This document shows, one piece after another, positions 53,486 through 62,330 of a DNA stretch of 64,000 nucleotides. The stretch is from contig NZ_MCGG01000029.1 in the NCBI RefSeq assembly GCF_001746755.1, positions 21,781-85,780 on the forward strand, in the 5' to 3' direction. The translations under genes were made by a program, and so were the position numbers. Under the pieces are notes generated by a model, which was given only the letters and a program-made list of their open reading frames with translations, did not search any database and had not been told where the DNA came from. How positions within the stretch are numbered: position 1 is the first letter of the stretch; the number at the start of each line of letters is the position of its first letter. The DNA comes from Magnetovibrio blakemorei (GTDB taxonomy: Bacteria; Pseudomonadota; Alphaproteobacteria; Rhodospirillales; Magnetovibrionaceae).

Positions 53486-56083
53486 ATGGATTTTGAAAAA
53501 TACTCTGAACGCTCTAAAGGCTTTATGCAGGCGGCGCAAACCTTGGCGCAACGGCGCGCCCATCAGCAATTGCTGCCCACCCATCTTTTGTATGTTTTGT
53601 TGGATGATAAAGAAGGTTTGTGCGCCAATCTCATTAATGCTGCGGGCGGGGACGCCCCAAAGGCTTTAAAAGAAACTGAAAAAGCCCTTAAAGCCTTGCC
53701 CAAAGTCGAAGGCTCGGGGGCTGGACAAATTTATCTGTCCCAAGAACTGGCGCGCTTGATGGAACAAGCTGAACAAATTGCCGAAAAATCGGGCGATAGC
53801 TTTGTCACCGTGGAAAAAATTCTCCTCGCCTTGGCACTGGCCGCTGGAACTGAAGCGCAGAAAATTCTTAAGGACGCGGGCATCACGCCCCAAGGCCTCA
53901 ACGGTGCCATCGAAAATATTCGCAAGGGGCGCACCGCCGACAGTGCGTCTGCCGAAGACCAATACGATGCGTTGAAGAAATACGCTCGCGATCTGACGGC
54001 TGCGGCGGCGGAAGGTAAAATCGATCCGGTCATTGGCCGTGATGAGGAAATTCGCCGCACCATCCAAGTGCTCAGTCGTCGCACCAAAAACAATCCGGTG
54101 CTGATCGGGGAACCGGGCGTGGGCAAAACCGCCATCATAGAAGGTTTGGCGGTGCGCATCGTTCAAGGCGACGTGCCGGAAAACCTGAAAACCAAAACCC
54201 TGATGGTTTTGGATCTGGGCGCACTGGTCGCCGGGGCCAAGTTTCGCGGTGAATTTGAAGAACGCTTGAAAGCCGTGCTGAAAGAAGTCCAAGGCGCCAT
54301 GGGGCAAATCATCTTGTTTATCGATGAGATGCATACCTTGGTCGGTGCCGGCGCTGCGGAAGGATCGATGGATGCATCGAACCTCATCAAACCCGCCTTG
54401 GCGCGTGGCGAATTGCATTGCGTGGGCGCCACGACGCTCAACGAATACCGTAAATACGTGGAAAAGGACGCGGCCTTGGCGCGGCGCTTCCAGCCCGTAT
54501 TTGTGTCCGAGCCAACGGTTGAAGATACCATTTCCATTTTGCGCGGCATCAAGGAAAAGTATGAACTGCACCACGGCGTGCGCATTCACGACGGCGCGTT
54601 GATTTCGGCGGCGACCTTGTCCAACCGCTACATCACGGACCGTTTTTTGCCCGACAAAGCCATCGACTTGATGGACGAAGCAGCGTCGCGGGTGCGTATG
54701 CAGGTGGACTCAAAACCTGAAGAACTGGATGTGCTGGACCGCAAAATCATCCAGCTGAAAATTGAACGCGAAGCCATCAAAAAAGAAGATGATGCCGCCT
54801 CCAAAGAGCGCATGGGAACGTTAAAAGCAGAACTCGCCGATTTGGAAGGGCGCTCGGCAGCCTTAACCACGGAATGGCAGGGCGAAAAAGACACCCTGGC
54901 GGGCGCAACGCGGCTGAAAGAACAGCTCGACCAAGCGCGTATCGAGCTGGAACGGGCCATGCGTGAAGGCCGTTATGAAGAGGTCGGCAAGCTTCAATAC
55001 GACCGCATCCCCGCCTTGGAAGAGCAACTCGTCAAAGCCGAAGACACGCAAAATCACCGCATGTTGGACGAAGTCGTGACCGATGCCGACATCGCCCGCG
55101 TGGTGTCGCGTTGGACCGGCATTCCGGTGGACAAAATGCTGGAATCGGAACGCGACAAACTGGTCCACATGGAAGACGGCCTGCGCGCCCGCGTGATCGG
55201 TCAAGAAGAAGCCTTGGTGTCCGTGTCCAATGCCGTACGTCGTGCACGTGCCGGACTGCAAGACCAAAACCGCCCGATCGGATCGTTTTTGTTTTTAGGC
55301 CCCACGGGCGTGGGCAAAACCGAACTGACCAAGGCATTGGCCGAATTCTTGTTTGACGACGAAAGTGCGCTGTTGCGCATCGACATGTCGGAATACATGG
55401 AAAAGCACGCCGTGGCGCGTTTGATCGGTGCACCGCCTGGCTACGTCGGCTATGACGAAGGTGGCGCGTTGACCGAAGCCGTGCGCCGTCGCCCCTATCA
55501 AGTCATCTTGTTTGACGAGGTCGAAAAGGCTCACCCCGATGTGTTCAACGTGCTTTTGCAAGTGCTCGACGACGGGCGCTTGACCGACGGCCAAGGCCGC
55601 ACGGTGGATTTCCGCAACACCCTGATTGTGCTGACGTCCAACTTGGGCGGCGACATCTTGGCGGCCCAAGAAGACGGTCACGACAGCGCCGAGCTGCGCG
55701 GCCCGGTGATGGAAATTGTGCGCGCTGCGTTCCGTCCCGAATTCCTCAACCGCTTGGACGAAGTGGTGCTGTTCCACCGCTTGTTCCGCGAACACATGGA
55801 CGGCATCGTCGACATTCAGCTGGGCCGCTTGTTGGCGCTGTTGGAAGACAAAAAAATCACTTTGGATTTGGACGCCAAAGCCAAAGCCTGGCTGGCGAAC
55901 CGCGGTTACGACCCCGTCTACGGCGCAAGACCGCTGAAACGCGTCATCCAACGCGCCCTGCAAAACCCGCTTGCGGGTCTGATCTTGGAAGGCAAAATCA
56001 AAGATGGCGATACCATCAAAGTGTCGGCGGGTGATGAGCACTTAACCATCAACGGCGACGACGTCGCGAACTGGGTCAGCTAA
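53486..56083 (+). CDS. clpB: ClpB, protein disaggregase
   Basis: ClpB is the ATP-driven disaggregase that rescues heat-damaged proteins with DnaK. The 865-residue protein has the N-terminal Clp repeat domain ([21 protein letters not shown]), NBD1 with Walker A GEPGVGKT near 208-215, a coiled-coil M-domain at about 395-525 (for example [17 protein letters not shown]), NBD2 with Walker A GPTGVGKT near 607-614 and [20 protein letters not shown]. The ATG at 53486 was chosen since AAGGA lies nine bases upstream; earlier in-frame starts would add residues not seen in the family. A candidate heat-shock promoter lies upstream. Confidence 0.95.
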   Translation: MDFEKYSERSKGFMQAAQTLAQRRAHQQLLPTHLLYVLLDDKEGLCANLINAAGGDAPKALKETEKALKALPKVEGSGAGQIYLSQELARLMEQAEQIAEKSGDSFVTVEKILLALALAAGTEAQKILKDAGITPQGLNGAIENIRKGRTADSASAEDQYDALKKYARDLTAAAAEGKIDPVIGRDEEIRRTIQVLSRRTKNNPVLIGEPGVGKTAIIEGLAVRIVQGDVPENLKTKTLMVLDLGALVAGAKFRGEFEERLKAVLKEVQGAMGQIILFIDEMHTLVGAGAAEGSMDASNLIKPALARGELHCVGATTLNEYRKYVEKDAALARRFQPVFVSEPTVEDTISILRGIKEKYELHHGVRIHDGALISAATLSNRYITDRFLPDKAIDLMDEAASRVRMQVDSKPEELDVLDRKIIQLKIEREAIKKEDDAASKERMGTLKAELADLEGRSAALTTEWQGEKDTLAGATRLKEQLDQARIELERAMREGRYEEVGKLQYDRIPALEEQLVKAEDTQNHRMLDEVVTDADIARVVSRWTGIPVDKMLESERDKLVHMEDGLRARVIGQEEALVSVSNAVRRARAGLQDQNRPIGSFLFLGPTGVGKTELTKALAEFLFDDESALLRIDMSEYMEKHAVARLIGAPPGYVGYDEGGALTEAVRRRPYQVILFDEVEKAHPDVFNVLLQVLDDGRLTDGQGRTVDFRNTLIVLTSNLGGDILAAQEDGHDSAELRGPVMEIVRAAFRPEFLNRLDEVVLFHRLFREHMDGIVDIQLGRLLALLEDKKITLDLDAKAKAWLANRGYDPVYGARPLKRVIQRALQNPLAGLILEGKIKDGDTIKVSAGDEHLTINGDDVANWVS

Positions 56084-56115
56084 ACACGGCCCTCTCTGTG
56101 CCAGCCTTAGATTGC

Positions 56116-56137
56116 CGCGCCCCCAAGTGGGGGCGCG
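56116..56137 (+). terminator. GC-rich hairpin after clpB
   Basis: A perfect nine-base stem (56116-56124 with 56129-56137) has a four-base loop, 32 bases after the clpB stop. There is no U tract after it, so it is a stable mRNA 3' structure or a factor-assisted terminator. Confidence 0.55.
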
Positions 56138-56215
56138 CAAGGGTGGACCGTTGTTATTTGCACACTCCGAACCCTGTGATAAAGTGCGCGCTGTTATGGA
56201 GTAAGGGCGTTTGTG

Positions 56216-56800
56216 ATGAATCGTGTACGGGGTATTTTGCTTTTGCTGCTGACGGCGTTACCGTTGGATGGTGCATGGGCTGATGAATTGCAGCAGATGC
56301 CTCAATATCTGACGCCGCCTACTGTTTCCGCCCCCGTTACGCCGCCCGTTACGCCGCCCGTTGCGCCGCCCGCTACGCCGCCCGCCAAACCAAGCGCAGC
56401 GCCTACGGTAAAAGCGCCTTCATCGATTCCGGTCATGCCACAGTATTTGCCTCAGCCGCAAGTTCAGCCGCAAGTTCAGCCTCGGGCCCAGATTGGGCCC
56501 GGGCCCGAGGTCGAGCCTGAGCCCTTTATGATGCAGTGTCGCACCAACAGGACGGAAATGATTTTTATGCTGAACCCCGAATATGGTTTGGTCCAGAATG
56601 TGTCGTCGTTTCCGCGCACCACCGGGGTGCTTTATGTTTCCGAGATGGAATACGTATTGGTGTTTTCCAGTCGCGACATTGACGTCACCCTTGAGTTTGT
56701 CATCAACCGCTACACCGGGCGGCTGTCGGCGGTGGCGAATGGCGAGCGGGTTGTGTCCACGGGCAATTGCCGCAAGGTGCGGGCGCGGGCGCTGTTTTAG
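56216..56800 (+). CDS. Exported proline-rich protein of unknown function
   Basis: This 194-residue protein has a signal peptide (about 1-22, ends GAWA), a Pro-rich linker (about 35-100) and a C-terminal globular part with one Cys pair (CRTNRTEM and STGNC) that could form a disulfide. The linker contains four 12-bp units at 56333-56380 coding PVTP-type repeats and two 12-bp units at 56453-56476. The C-terminal region resembles small exported beta-rich proteins, but I do not recognise the family. The ATG at 56216 was chosen over a GTG one codon upstream. It is followed by a convergent hydrolase gene 10 bases away. Confidence 0.75.
   Translation: MNRVRGILLLLLTALPLDGAWADELQQMPQYLTPPTVSAPVTPPVTPPVAPPATPPAKPSAAPTVKAPSSIPVMPQYLPQPQVQPQVQPRAQIGPGPEVEPEPFMMQCRTNRTEMIFMLNPEYGLVQNVSSFPRTTGVLYVSEMEYVLVFSSRDIDVTLEFVINRYTGRLSAVANGERVVSTGNCRKVRARALF
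56333..56380 (+). repeat. Four tandem 12-bp coding repeats
   Basis: The units cccgttacgccg, cccgttacgccg, cccgttgcgccg and cccgctacgccg follow each other without gaps and encode PVTP/PVAP/PATP in the linker of the exported Pro-rich protein. Two identical first units and point changes in the others suggest recent slippage. A separate pair of 12-bp units is at 56453-56476. Confidence 0.9.
56480..56510 (+). repeat. Strong intragenic inverted repeat
   Basis: Ten-base arms cctcgggccc (56480-56489) and gggcccgagg (56501-56510) are perfectly complementary, with a third GGGCCC in the loop. It lies inside the Pro-rich protein gene next to its repeats and would form a very stable mRNA hairpin. Confidence 0.85.
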
Positions 56801-56810
56801 ACTTTTGCTT

Positions 56811-57584
56811 TTAGGCGTCTAAAAAAGCCGTCACTTCTTTCAAAAAAAGCTCTGGCGCTTCGGCGTGCAGCCAATGTCCGGCACCGGGTATGTGGGCAAT
56901 GGTGGCGGCGGGAAACAGGCGGGTGATGGTGGGGGTATGGTGGGCTTGGATGTAATCCGATGTGCAGCCCGCGACAAACAACGTTGGGCCTAAGTAACTT
57001 TGGTGGTGTTTGGGTATGGGGAAATCCGCAATCTCGTCCATGCCGTCATCAAGTGCTGCCAAGTTGATGCGCCAGCGATAGACGCCTTGTTCACGCACCA
57101 GATTTTGCACCAAAAAGCTTCGCACTAAGGCATTGGGGACGACCCCTGCCAAGTGCGCTTCAACATCGCCTCGGCTGTCGCACGATGCCAGCGGCACTTC
57201 GGCCATAGCTTCGATATAGGCGCTGAAGCCGGTTTCGCGTTCGACCGGGGCGATGTCCACCACCACCAAATGCTTTACCAGTTCGGGGCCGTTCAGGGCC
57301 AAGGTCATAGCGGTTTTGCCGCCCATGGAATGGCCGATGACGGTGCAGGGACCCAGACCCAAGCGCTTCACGGTAGCCGCCACGTCATCGGCCAGATCGA
57401 CGTAGTTCATGCCGTCCACCCAAGGCGATTCGCCGTGATTGCGCAAATCCAGCGACACCACCCGATGATGGGCGCTGAGACGCTTGGCGATGGCCGTCCA
57501 ATTGCGTTTGGAACCGAACAAACCGTGCAAGATGACAATGGGCTCACCATGGCCGATATCGTGAAATGAAAGCTCAACACTCAT
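56811..57584 (-). CDS. Alpha/beta hydrolase (YbfF-type esterase)
   Basis: This 257-residue protein has the alpha/beta-hydrolase fold with oxyanion loop ILHGLFGSKRNW at about 19-30, nucleophile elbow GHSMGGKT (Ser at about 86), an Asp in the acidic strand region and the final His in PGAGHWLHAEAPE. YbfF-type esterases cleave short acyl esters of p-nitrophenol or acyl-CoA; the physiological substrate is unknown. The ATG at 57584 was chosen; another 12 codons are open upstream. It lies downstream of the chemoreceptor gene on the same strand, separated by a terminator. Confidence 0.9.
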   Translation of the reverse strand: MSVELSFHDIGHGEPIVILHGLFGSKRNWTAIAKRLSAHHRVVSLDLRNHGESPWVDGMNYVDLADDVAATVKRLGLGPCTVIGHSMGGKTAMTLALNGPELVKHLVVVDIAPVERETGFSAYIEAMAEVPLASCDSRGDVEAHLAGVVPNALVRSFLVQNLVREQGVYRWRINLAALDDGMDEIADFPIPKHHQSYLGPTLFVAGCTSDYIQAHHTPTITRLFPAATIAHIPGAGHWLHAEAPELFLKEVTAFLDA

Positions 57585-57623
57585 GGGAAAGTCCTCAAAG
57601 AATTTTGAGTATTTAAACATAAT

Positions 57624-57655
57624 AAGAGGCCCCCTGCTATGGCAAGGGGCCTCTT
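57624..57655 (-). terminator. Intrinsic terminator of the chemoreceptor gene
   Basis: A ten-base stem aagaggcccc (57624-57633) pairs with 57646-57655 around a 12-base loop. On the minus strand it follows the chemoreceptor stop (57679) by about 24 bases and is followed by TATTATGTTT, a moderate U tract. Confidence 0.8.
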
Positions 57656-57678
57656 GTTTCGGCTGCGCAGGACAGGTC

Positions 57679-59634
57679 TTAGCCGTTGCGAATGGTGCTG
57701 AGGAACTTGCTCACTTCCCCGCGCAAAAGTTCAGACTGCTGGGACAGTTCACCCGCTGCGCTGAGCATCTGAGACGCGCTGCTGCCGGTTTCTGCAGCAG
57801 CCTGGGTAACGCCGGCAATGTTGGATGACACTTCCCCGGTCCCTGCCGCAGCCTGTTCGACGTTGCGAGCGATTTCTTGGGTTGCAGCCCCTTGCTCTTC
57901 AACCGCAGCCGCAATGGTTGAGGCGATTTCGTTCATCTGGTTGATGATGCCGCCGATGGAATTGATGGCATGCACCGCCCCTTCGGTCGCATTTTGAATG
58001 CCGCCGATTTGCGCCGAGATTTCCTCGGTCGCTTTGGCGGTTGCGTTGGCCAAGTTTTTCACTTCGCTGGCAACCACGGCAAAGCCTTTGCCCGCTTCGC
58101 CCGCGCGCGCCGCTTCGATGGTGGCGTTCAGTGCCAACAAGTTGGTTTGATCGGCGATGTCGGTGATCAGGGCGACCACTTCGCCGATTTTGTTGGCGGC
58201 GTCGGCCAAGCCTTGAACCTGAGCATTGGCGCCTTCAACCTCGGCAACCGCAGTCGCTGAGATCTGCGTCGATTGAGACACTTGACGGGAAATTTCAGAA
58301 ATCGAACTGGACAGTTCTTCCGCCGCACTGGCCACCGTTTGCACGTTGGCAGAAGCTTCTTCCGATGCCGCCGCTACGGTGGTGGATTGTTTTGACGTTT
58401 GTTCCGCCGTTGCTGACAGGGATGTGGCGGCCGACTGCATTTCGGTTGCTGCAGACGACACGGTGTTAACCACGCCACCGATGCTGCCTTCAAAATCATC
58501 GGCCATTTTAAGCATCATCTCGCGCTTTTCACGTGTCGCACGCTCTTCATTCGCGAGCTGCTCGGCTTCCAAGCGTTTGACTTCGATGGCGTTGTTTTTA
58601 AAGACCTGGACGGCCCCAGACATTTGTCCGACTTCGTTGCCGTAATCTTGGGCCGGAATATGAACGTTTAGATCACCGTCAGCCAAGGTTTCCATGGCAT
58701 GGGTCATGTCGGAGATGGGGCGTACGATGCCGCGACCAATCGCAAATGCAATACCAAAGACGAGAATCGAAACCACAGCCATAGAAATCATGATGAACTG
58801 AAAGGCATTGGCCGCTTCGGTGTTCAGCTGGTCGGTGGCCAACTGAGCGTCGCCGCTGCCTTTTTTGACGAAGAAGTCCAATATGGGCTCAACTTCAGCA
58901 TACTTGGCGCTCATCGTGGCTTTATCCTGAATTTCTTCAAGATAGAGTTTGGTAACTTTTTTGAAGGCCGCCATGTAAACGTCAAATTCTTGTTCGATAG
59001 CGGGTCGGGCGTCCATCGGAACTTCGGACTGTGCCAGTTGCTCATCGAACTCCACCATAACCTTTTCCATCTCGTCGATGTATTTGGGATCGATGCGGAG
59101 GAAGAAGTCTTTCTCATGGCGGCGCATCATCAACATGGATGCGGTGAGCTTGGGCGTGTCATATTTTTTGAGCGTGTCTTCGACCATGGCGACGGCACTG
59201 CGCAACTCTCCCATCAACCCTTCATCAGGGGTCAGGCCGATCGTCTGCCACATGGCCACCACTTCTTGGAACTGTTTAGCGTAGTCGATGAAGGCGATGC
59301 GCATATCGTCGATTTTTTTCTGCTCATCAGGTTCCTGGTGGATGGTTTTCAGCTTATCGAAATAGGGCAGAATTTCGTCGACACGGGCTTTGTGCCGGTC
59401 CGCATATTTCACCTGTTTGCGGACCAGAAAGTCTTTTTCATCGCGACGCTCTTCAAGAAAACCAATGGAAACGGCGTTGACGTAGGTGACGCCAGCGCTT
59501 TCAGACAATTGGGTTGCAAGATATTCTGCTTGCCGTGAGCTGCTATTAAAGTAAATCACCCCGATGACGATAAAGCCAATCAATGCGATCACGCCAATGG
59601 ATAGAATCTGGATGCTAATTTTTAGATTTCGCAT
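57679..59634 (-). CDS. Methyl-accepting chemotaxis protein with HBM-type sensor
   Basis: This 651-residue chemoreceptor has a first membrane segment at about 9-30, a helical periplasmic sensor at about 35-285 with the two repeats [10 protein letters not shown] and [10 protein letters not shown], which are diagnostic of the helical bimodular (HBM) sensor known to bind TCA-cycle intermediates or related acids, a second membrane segment at about 283-305, a HAMP region, and the MCP signalling domain with the conserved hairpin tip [32 protein letters not shown]. There is no pentapeptide for CheR tethering at the C-terminus. It has an unusual regulatory region upstream (59690-59820). Confidence 0.93.
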   Translation of the reverse strand: MRNLKISIQILSIGVIALIGFIVIGVIYFNSSSRQAEYLATQLSESAGVTYVNAVSIGFLEERRDEKDFLVRKQVKYADRHKARVDEILPYFDKLKTIHQEPDEQKKIDDMRIAFIDYAKQFQEVVAMWQTIGLTPDEGLMGELRSAVAMVEDTLKKYDTPKLTASMLMMRRHEKDFFLRIDPKYIDEMEKVMVEFDEQLAQSEVPMDARPAIEQEFDVYMAAFKKVTKLYLEEIQDKATMSAKYAEVEPILDFFVKKGSGDAQLATDQLNTEAANAFQFIMISMAVVSILVFGIAFAIGRGIVRPISDMTHAMETLADGDLNVHIPAQDYGNEVGQMSGAVQVFKNNAIEVKRLEAEQLANEERATREKREMMLKMADDFEGSIGGVVNTVSSAATEMQSAATSLSATAEQTSKQSTTVAAASEEASANVQTVASAAEELSSSISEISRQVSQSTQISATAVAEVEGANAQVQGLADAANKIGEVVALITDIADQTNLLALNATIEAARAGEAGKGFAVVASEVKNLANATAKATEEISAQIGGIQNATEGAVHAINSIGGIINQMNEIASTIAAAVEEQGAATQEIARNVEQAAAGTGEVSSNIAGVTQAAAETGSSASQMLSAAGELSQQSELLRGEVSKFLSTIRNG

Positions 59635-59689
59635 TGATGTTTCCTCGTTGTTCTCTCAGGGTTTGGCTCTGATCAGCAGACAGAATTAC

Positions 59690-59714
59690 GTGTGATCACA
59701 CACTTCAGTGTGAT
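59690..59714. promoter_or_regulatory. Overlapping palindromes upstream of the chemoreceptor gene
   Basis: The perfect 12-bp palindrome gtgtgatcacac (59690-59701) overlaps a second one, cacact-tc-agtgtg (59699-59712), and gtgtgat recurs at 59708-59714, 18 bases after its first copy. This has the look of a dimeric regulator operator about 56-80 bases upstream of the chemoreceptor start. Resemblance to a CRP/FNR half-site (TGTGA) is partial; the spacing is not canonical. Confidence 0.5.
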
Positions 59715-59780
59715 GTAGAGCATCGAATTTTGCACCTGATATCGTCGAAGTGATATTTGCCGATTTAGCGATACTATATC

Positions 59781-59820
59781 TTTAGGGTACTCATGTCTTG
59801 TTTAGGGCACTCGTGTCCTG
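59781..59820. repeat. Tandem 20-bp direct repeat upstream of the chemoreceptor gene
   Basis: Two adjacent 20-base units, 59781-59800 and 59801-59820, both of the form tttaggg-ac-tcNtgtc-tg, differ at three positions, all transitions. They lie about 150-190 bases upstream of the chemoreceptor ATG. Their sequence does not code for a gene and may be a tandem binding site. Confidence 0.75.
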
Positions 59821-60126
59821 AAGATGAAAATTCTGACTTCAAAAAGATAGGCCCTTTTCGTTTCGTCATATCAATTGTATGACCAGTTAATAGTACGCCG
59901 ACCCTTGTGGATTGGAAAGAAGATATGCGCACCAAAACAAAGATTAGAGAGCTTTGAAGGTGCGTGAAAGTCGTGTCGAATTGACGCTGTCGATTGTAAT
60001 GTCATCACGGCGATCAGGCATTCAAGACTTCAAACGCACGTTACACCAAGACGTCTTTTCTTTGAATGTGAGAGCCGGTCTGGTACGATACAACTTTCAG
60101 TATGTTGTTTTTTTGGGGGGGTGGGC

Positions 60127-61242
60127 ATGAGCAACGATATTGAGGTCATGCGACCTGATGGTGAAAACACCAGTTCGGTGCCGCAAGTGCGCGCATTGAT
60201 GCGAAATCACATTGAAGCGGTGGCGTTGTTCAAAATCCTTCTCATCAATTTTTTGCTGACGATTGTGACCTTGGGTATTTATCGGTTTTGGGCGAAAACC
60301 AGATTCCGCCAATATCTTTGGGGTCATGTGGAAATTATGGGCGATCGCCTGGAATACACGGGTACGGGCAAAGAGTTGTTTCTCGGTTTTTTGTTTGTTT
60401 TTATCGTCATTCTCATGCCGTTGTTTGTGGTCTCCATTGGTTTGGAAGTGGCCCTGGTGGATGCTTCGGACGAGGCACAAGTGGTGCGTCAGATTTTACA
60501 GCTCATCGTCATTTTGTTTTTAATCGGCATGGCGCTTTTTCGTGCCCGGAGATACCGTCTGACCCGCACCCACTGGCGGGGCATATATGGCAATCAATCG
60601 GGTTCTGCCGTGACGTATGCCTTGATGACTTTGGGCTGCATGGTGCTGTCGGGCGTGAGTCTCGGCCTTGCTGCACCGCTGTGTTCGGTATGGCTTACAA
60701 AATATGAAATGGGTCACACTTGGTTGGGCGATGAACGACCGACGTTTACGCCCAAGGCCACAAAACTGTACGGGGCCTACTTGGTTTTTTGGTTGGGCAG
60801 TATTGTGTATTTGGGGTGTGTGATGGCCGCGATTGGCGTCAGCAACATGAGAGCTGGGGACGGCGTTGAACCCGTGCCGGAAATGATCGCCGTTTATATT
60901 GTGCTGTTTTATCTCAGCCTGATACCGCTCGCTCTTTTATATGCTTGGTATCAAGGCAAAAAGCTTCACCATTTTGTGTCCAGCACCCGGTTTCACAATC
61001 ACGACCTGAGCAGCGCCATTTCGGGGGTGAACTTTTTAGGCCTTACGGTGGGTAATATGCTTTTGAAAGTGTTGACGCTCGGTTTGGGTACGGCCTGGGT
61101 CTACAAACGTTCTTTTGCTTTTTTGGAACGCAATGTCGGGCTCTTGGGCAACGGTGATTTTACCGCCTTGCACCAAAGTCAAATGTCCAAACCGCAAACC
61201 GGAGAGGGACTGGCCGATGCCTTCGATGTTGGGGCCATCTGA
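60127..61242 (+). CDS. DUF898 (YjgN) family membrane protein
   Basis: This 371-residue membrane protein has about eight hydrophobic segments and is recognised as DUF898/YjgN by the opening ALFKILLINFLLTIVTLGIYRFWAKTRFRQYLWGHVEI and by the second YRLTRTHWRGI motif. Function is unknown. The ATG at 60127 was chosen over a GTG at 60121; a G-rich run precedes it. It overlaps the next gene, a membrane metallopeptidase, by 26 bases, a frequent pairing that suggests the two act together. Confidence 0.88.
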   Translation: MSNDIEVMRPDGENTSSVPQVRALMRNHIEAVALFKILLINFLLTIVTLGIYRFWAKTRFRQYLWGHVEIMGDRLEYTGTGKELFLGFLFVFIVILMPLFVVSIGLEVALVDASDEAQVVRQILQLIVILFLIGMALFRARRYRLTRTHWRGIYGNQSGSAVTYALMTLGCMVLSGVSLGLAAPLCSVWLTKYEMGHTWLGDERPTFTPKATKLYGAYLVFWLGSIVYLGCVMAAIGVSNMRAGDGVEPVPEMIAVYIVLFYLSLIPLALLYAWYQGKKLHHFVSSTRFHNHDLSSAISGVNFLGLTVGNMLLKVLTLGLGTAWVYKRSFAFLERNVGLLGNGDFTALHQSQMSKPQTGEGLADAFDVGAI

Positions 61243-62317
61243 ACAGCCATCGCCCAATCCCCCTCTGCTAGAGGCGTATTATTACAATGGCAAAAGCGCG
61301 GTGCGTCACAAGGTGGCGGTGCGCTTGAGCGAGTCTGCGTTGGATATCCTTTTGCCGTCAGGTGAAACGATGACACGGTGGCTTTATGACGTGATCGTTT
61401 TTGCCGACAAAAGCAGCGGCGGTGTGCGCGTCGCCAAGGCGGACAGTGAAGAACGGCTGGTGTTTTTGGATCAAGCAGCCTTTGAGGCGCTGCGCAGTCG
61501 TGCTCCCAATATGTACACCTCACAAAAACGCATCCGCCGGGGAATGGCGTTGGCGATTGCGACGACCATTGTCTTCTTGGTCGGGGTCTATTTTGTGACG
61601 CCTACGTTGACGGCGGTTTTCGTCGCATTGACGCCGTTGTCGTATGAAGCAAAATTGGGCAAGCGTTATGCGGGACAAATTTCCAGCTTGTTAGAAGATG
61701 GGGCAGACAAAAAGACTTGCCAAGGCGTTCACGGCCTCAAAGCCTTGGACAAGCTTGTTCAGGCCTTGGCCCAACATGCGCCTGTGCTGTTGCCCTATCA
61801 CGTGCAGGTTCTTGACGTCAAAATGGTCAACGCAATGGCCTTGCCGGGGGGCTATATCTTTGTCTTTCGCGGCCTATTGGATCAGGCTGAAAGCCAAGAC
61901 GAGTTGGCAGGGGTGTTGGCCCATGAAATGGCCCATGCTCAATTGCGCCACCCGATGCACGCCATGGTCCGCAGGTATGGTGTTTCCATGATGAGCGATA
62001 TGATGTTCGGCGGCAGTGTCATGGGCGGTGTTTCAAAAAACGTGATGATGACCGCATATTCTCGTGAGGCTGAGCAAGAGGCGGATGCCCTTGCGGTGCA
62101 AACCTTGCAAAGTGCACATATCGACGCCAACGGGTTAGCCAATTTCTTCAAGCGTCTCTCGAAAGAGGAAGAAAAAAGTCGTTTTGAATTGCCGGGATTT
62201 ATGTCCACGCACCCAGACACCGCCAGCCGCGCCCGGCACGTAGAAAGCGCCAAGCCAGGTGGTCTTGCGGTGTTGCAAGATGAAGAATGGACGAACCTAA
62301 AGGCTGTCTGCAGTTAA
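61217..62317 (+). CDS. M48-family membrane metallopeptidase
   Basis: This 366-residue protein has a cytoplasmic N-terminal part, a membrane segment near 115-135 and the zinc motif HEMAH at about 236-240 (LAHEMAHAQLRHP), with the third ligand Glu expected in REAEQEADALAV, where the family has ExxxxD. M48 peptidases such as HtpX and BepA help in membrane or outer-membrane quality control. The ATG at 61217 was chosen; another ATG at 61226 is possible. It overlaps the DUF898 gene and converges with the M23 peptidase gene (14 bases between stops). Confidence 0.88.
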   Translation: MPSMLGPSEQPSPNPPLLEAYYYNGKSAVRHKVAVRLSESALDILLPSGETMTRWLYDVIVFADKSSGGVRVAKADSEERLVFLDQAAFEALRSRAPNMYTSQKRIRRGMALAIATTIVFLVGVYFVTPTLTAVFVALTPLSYEAKLGKRYAGQISSLLEDGADKKTCQGVHGLKALDKLVQALAQHAPVLLPYHVQVLDVKMVNAMALPGGYIFVFRGLLDQAESQDELAGVLAHEMAHAQLRHPMHAMVRRYGVSMMSDMMFGGSVMGGVSKNVMMTAYSREAEQEADALAVQTLQSAHIDANGLANFFKRLSKEEEKSRFELPGFMSTHPDTASRARHVESAKPGGLAVLQDEEWTNLKAVCS

Positions 62318-62330
62318 CAGCCGGATGACC

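Larger units (their letters stand above)
59635..60126. other. Long intergenic region between divergent genes
   Basis: This 490-base gap separates the chemoreceptor (-) from the DUF898 gene (+). It contains the palindromes and direct repeats described separately near 59690-59820. The right part up to 60126 is AT-rich with a few short palindromes and ends in a G-run. No gene is evident in it; it probably holds both promoters. Confidence 0.7.

Noticed and set aside
53666..54589. Minus-strand frame of 307 codons
   Set aside because: It is antisense to the clpB NBD1 region and has no domain features.
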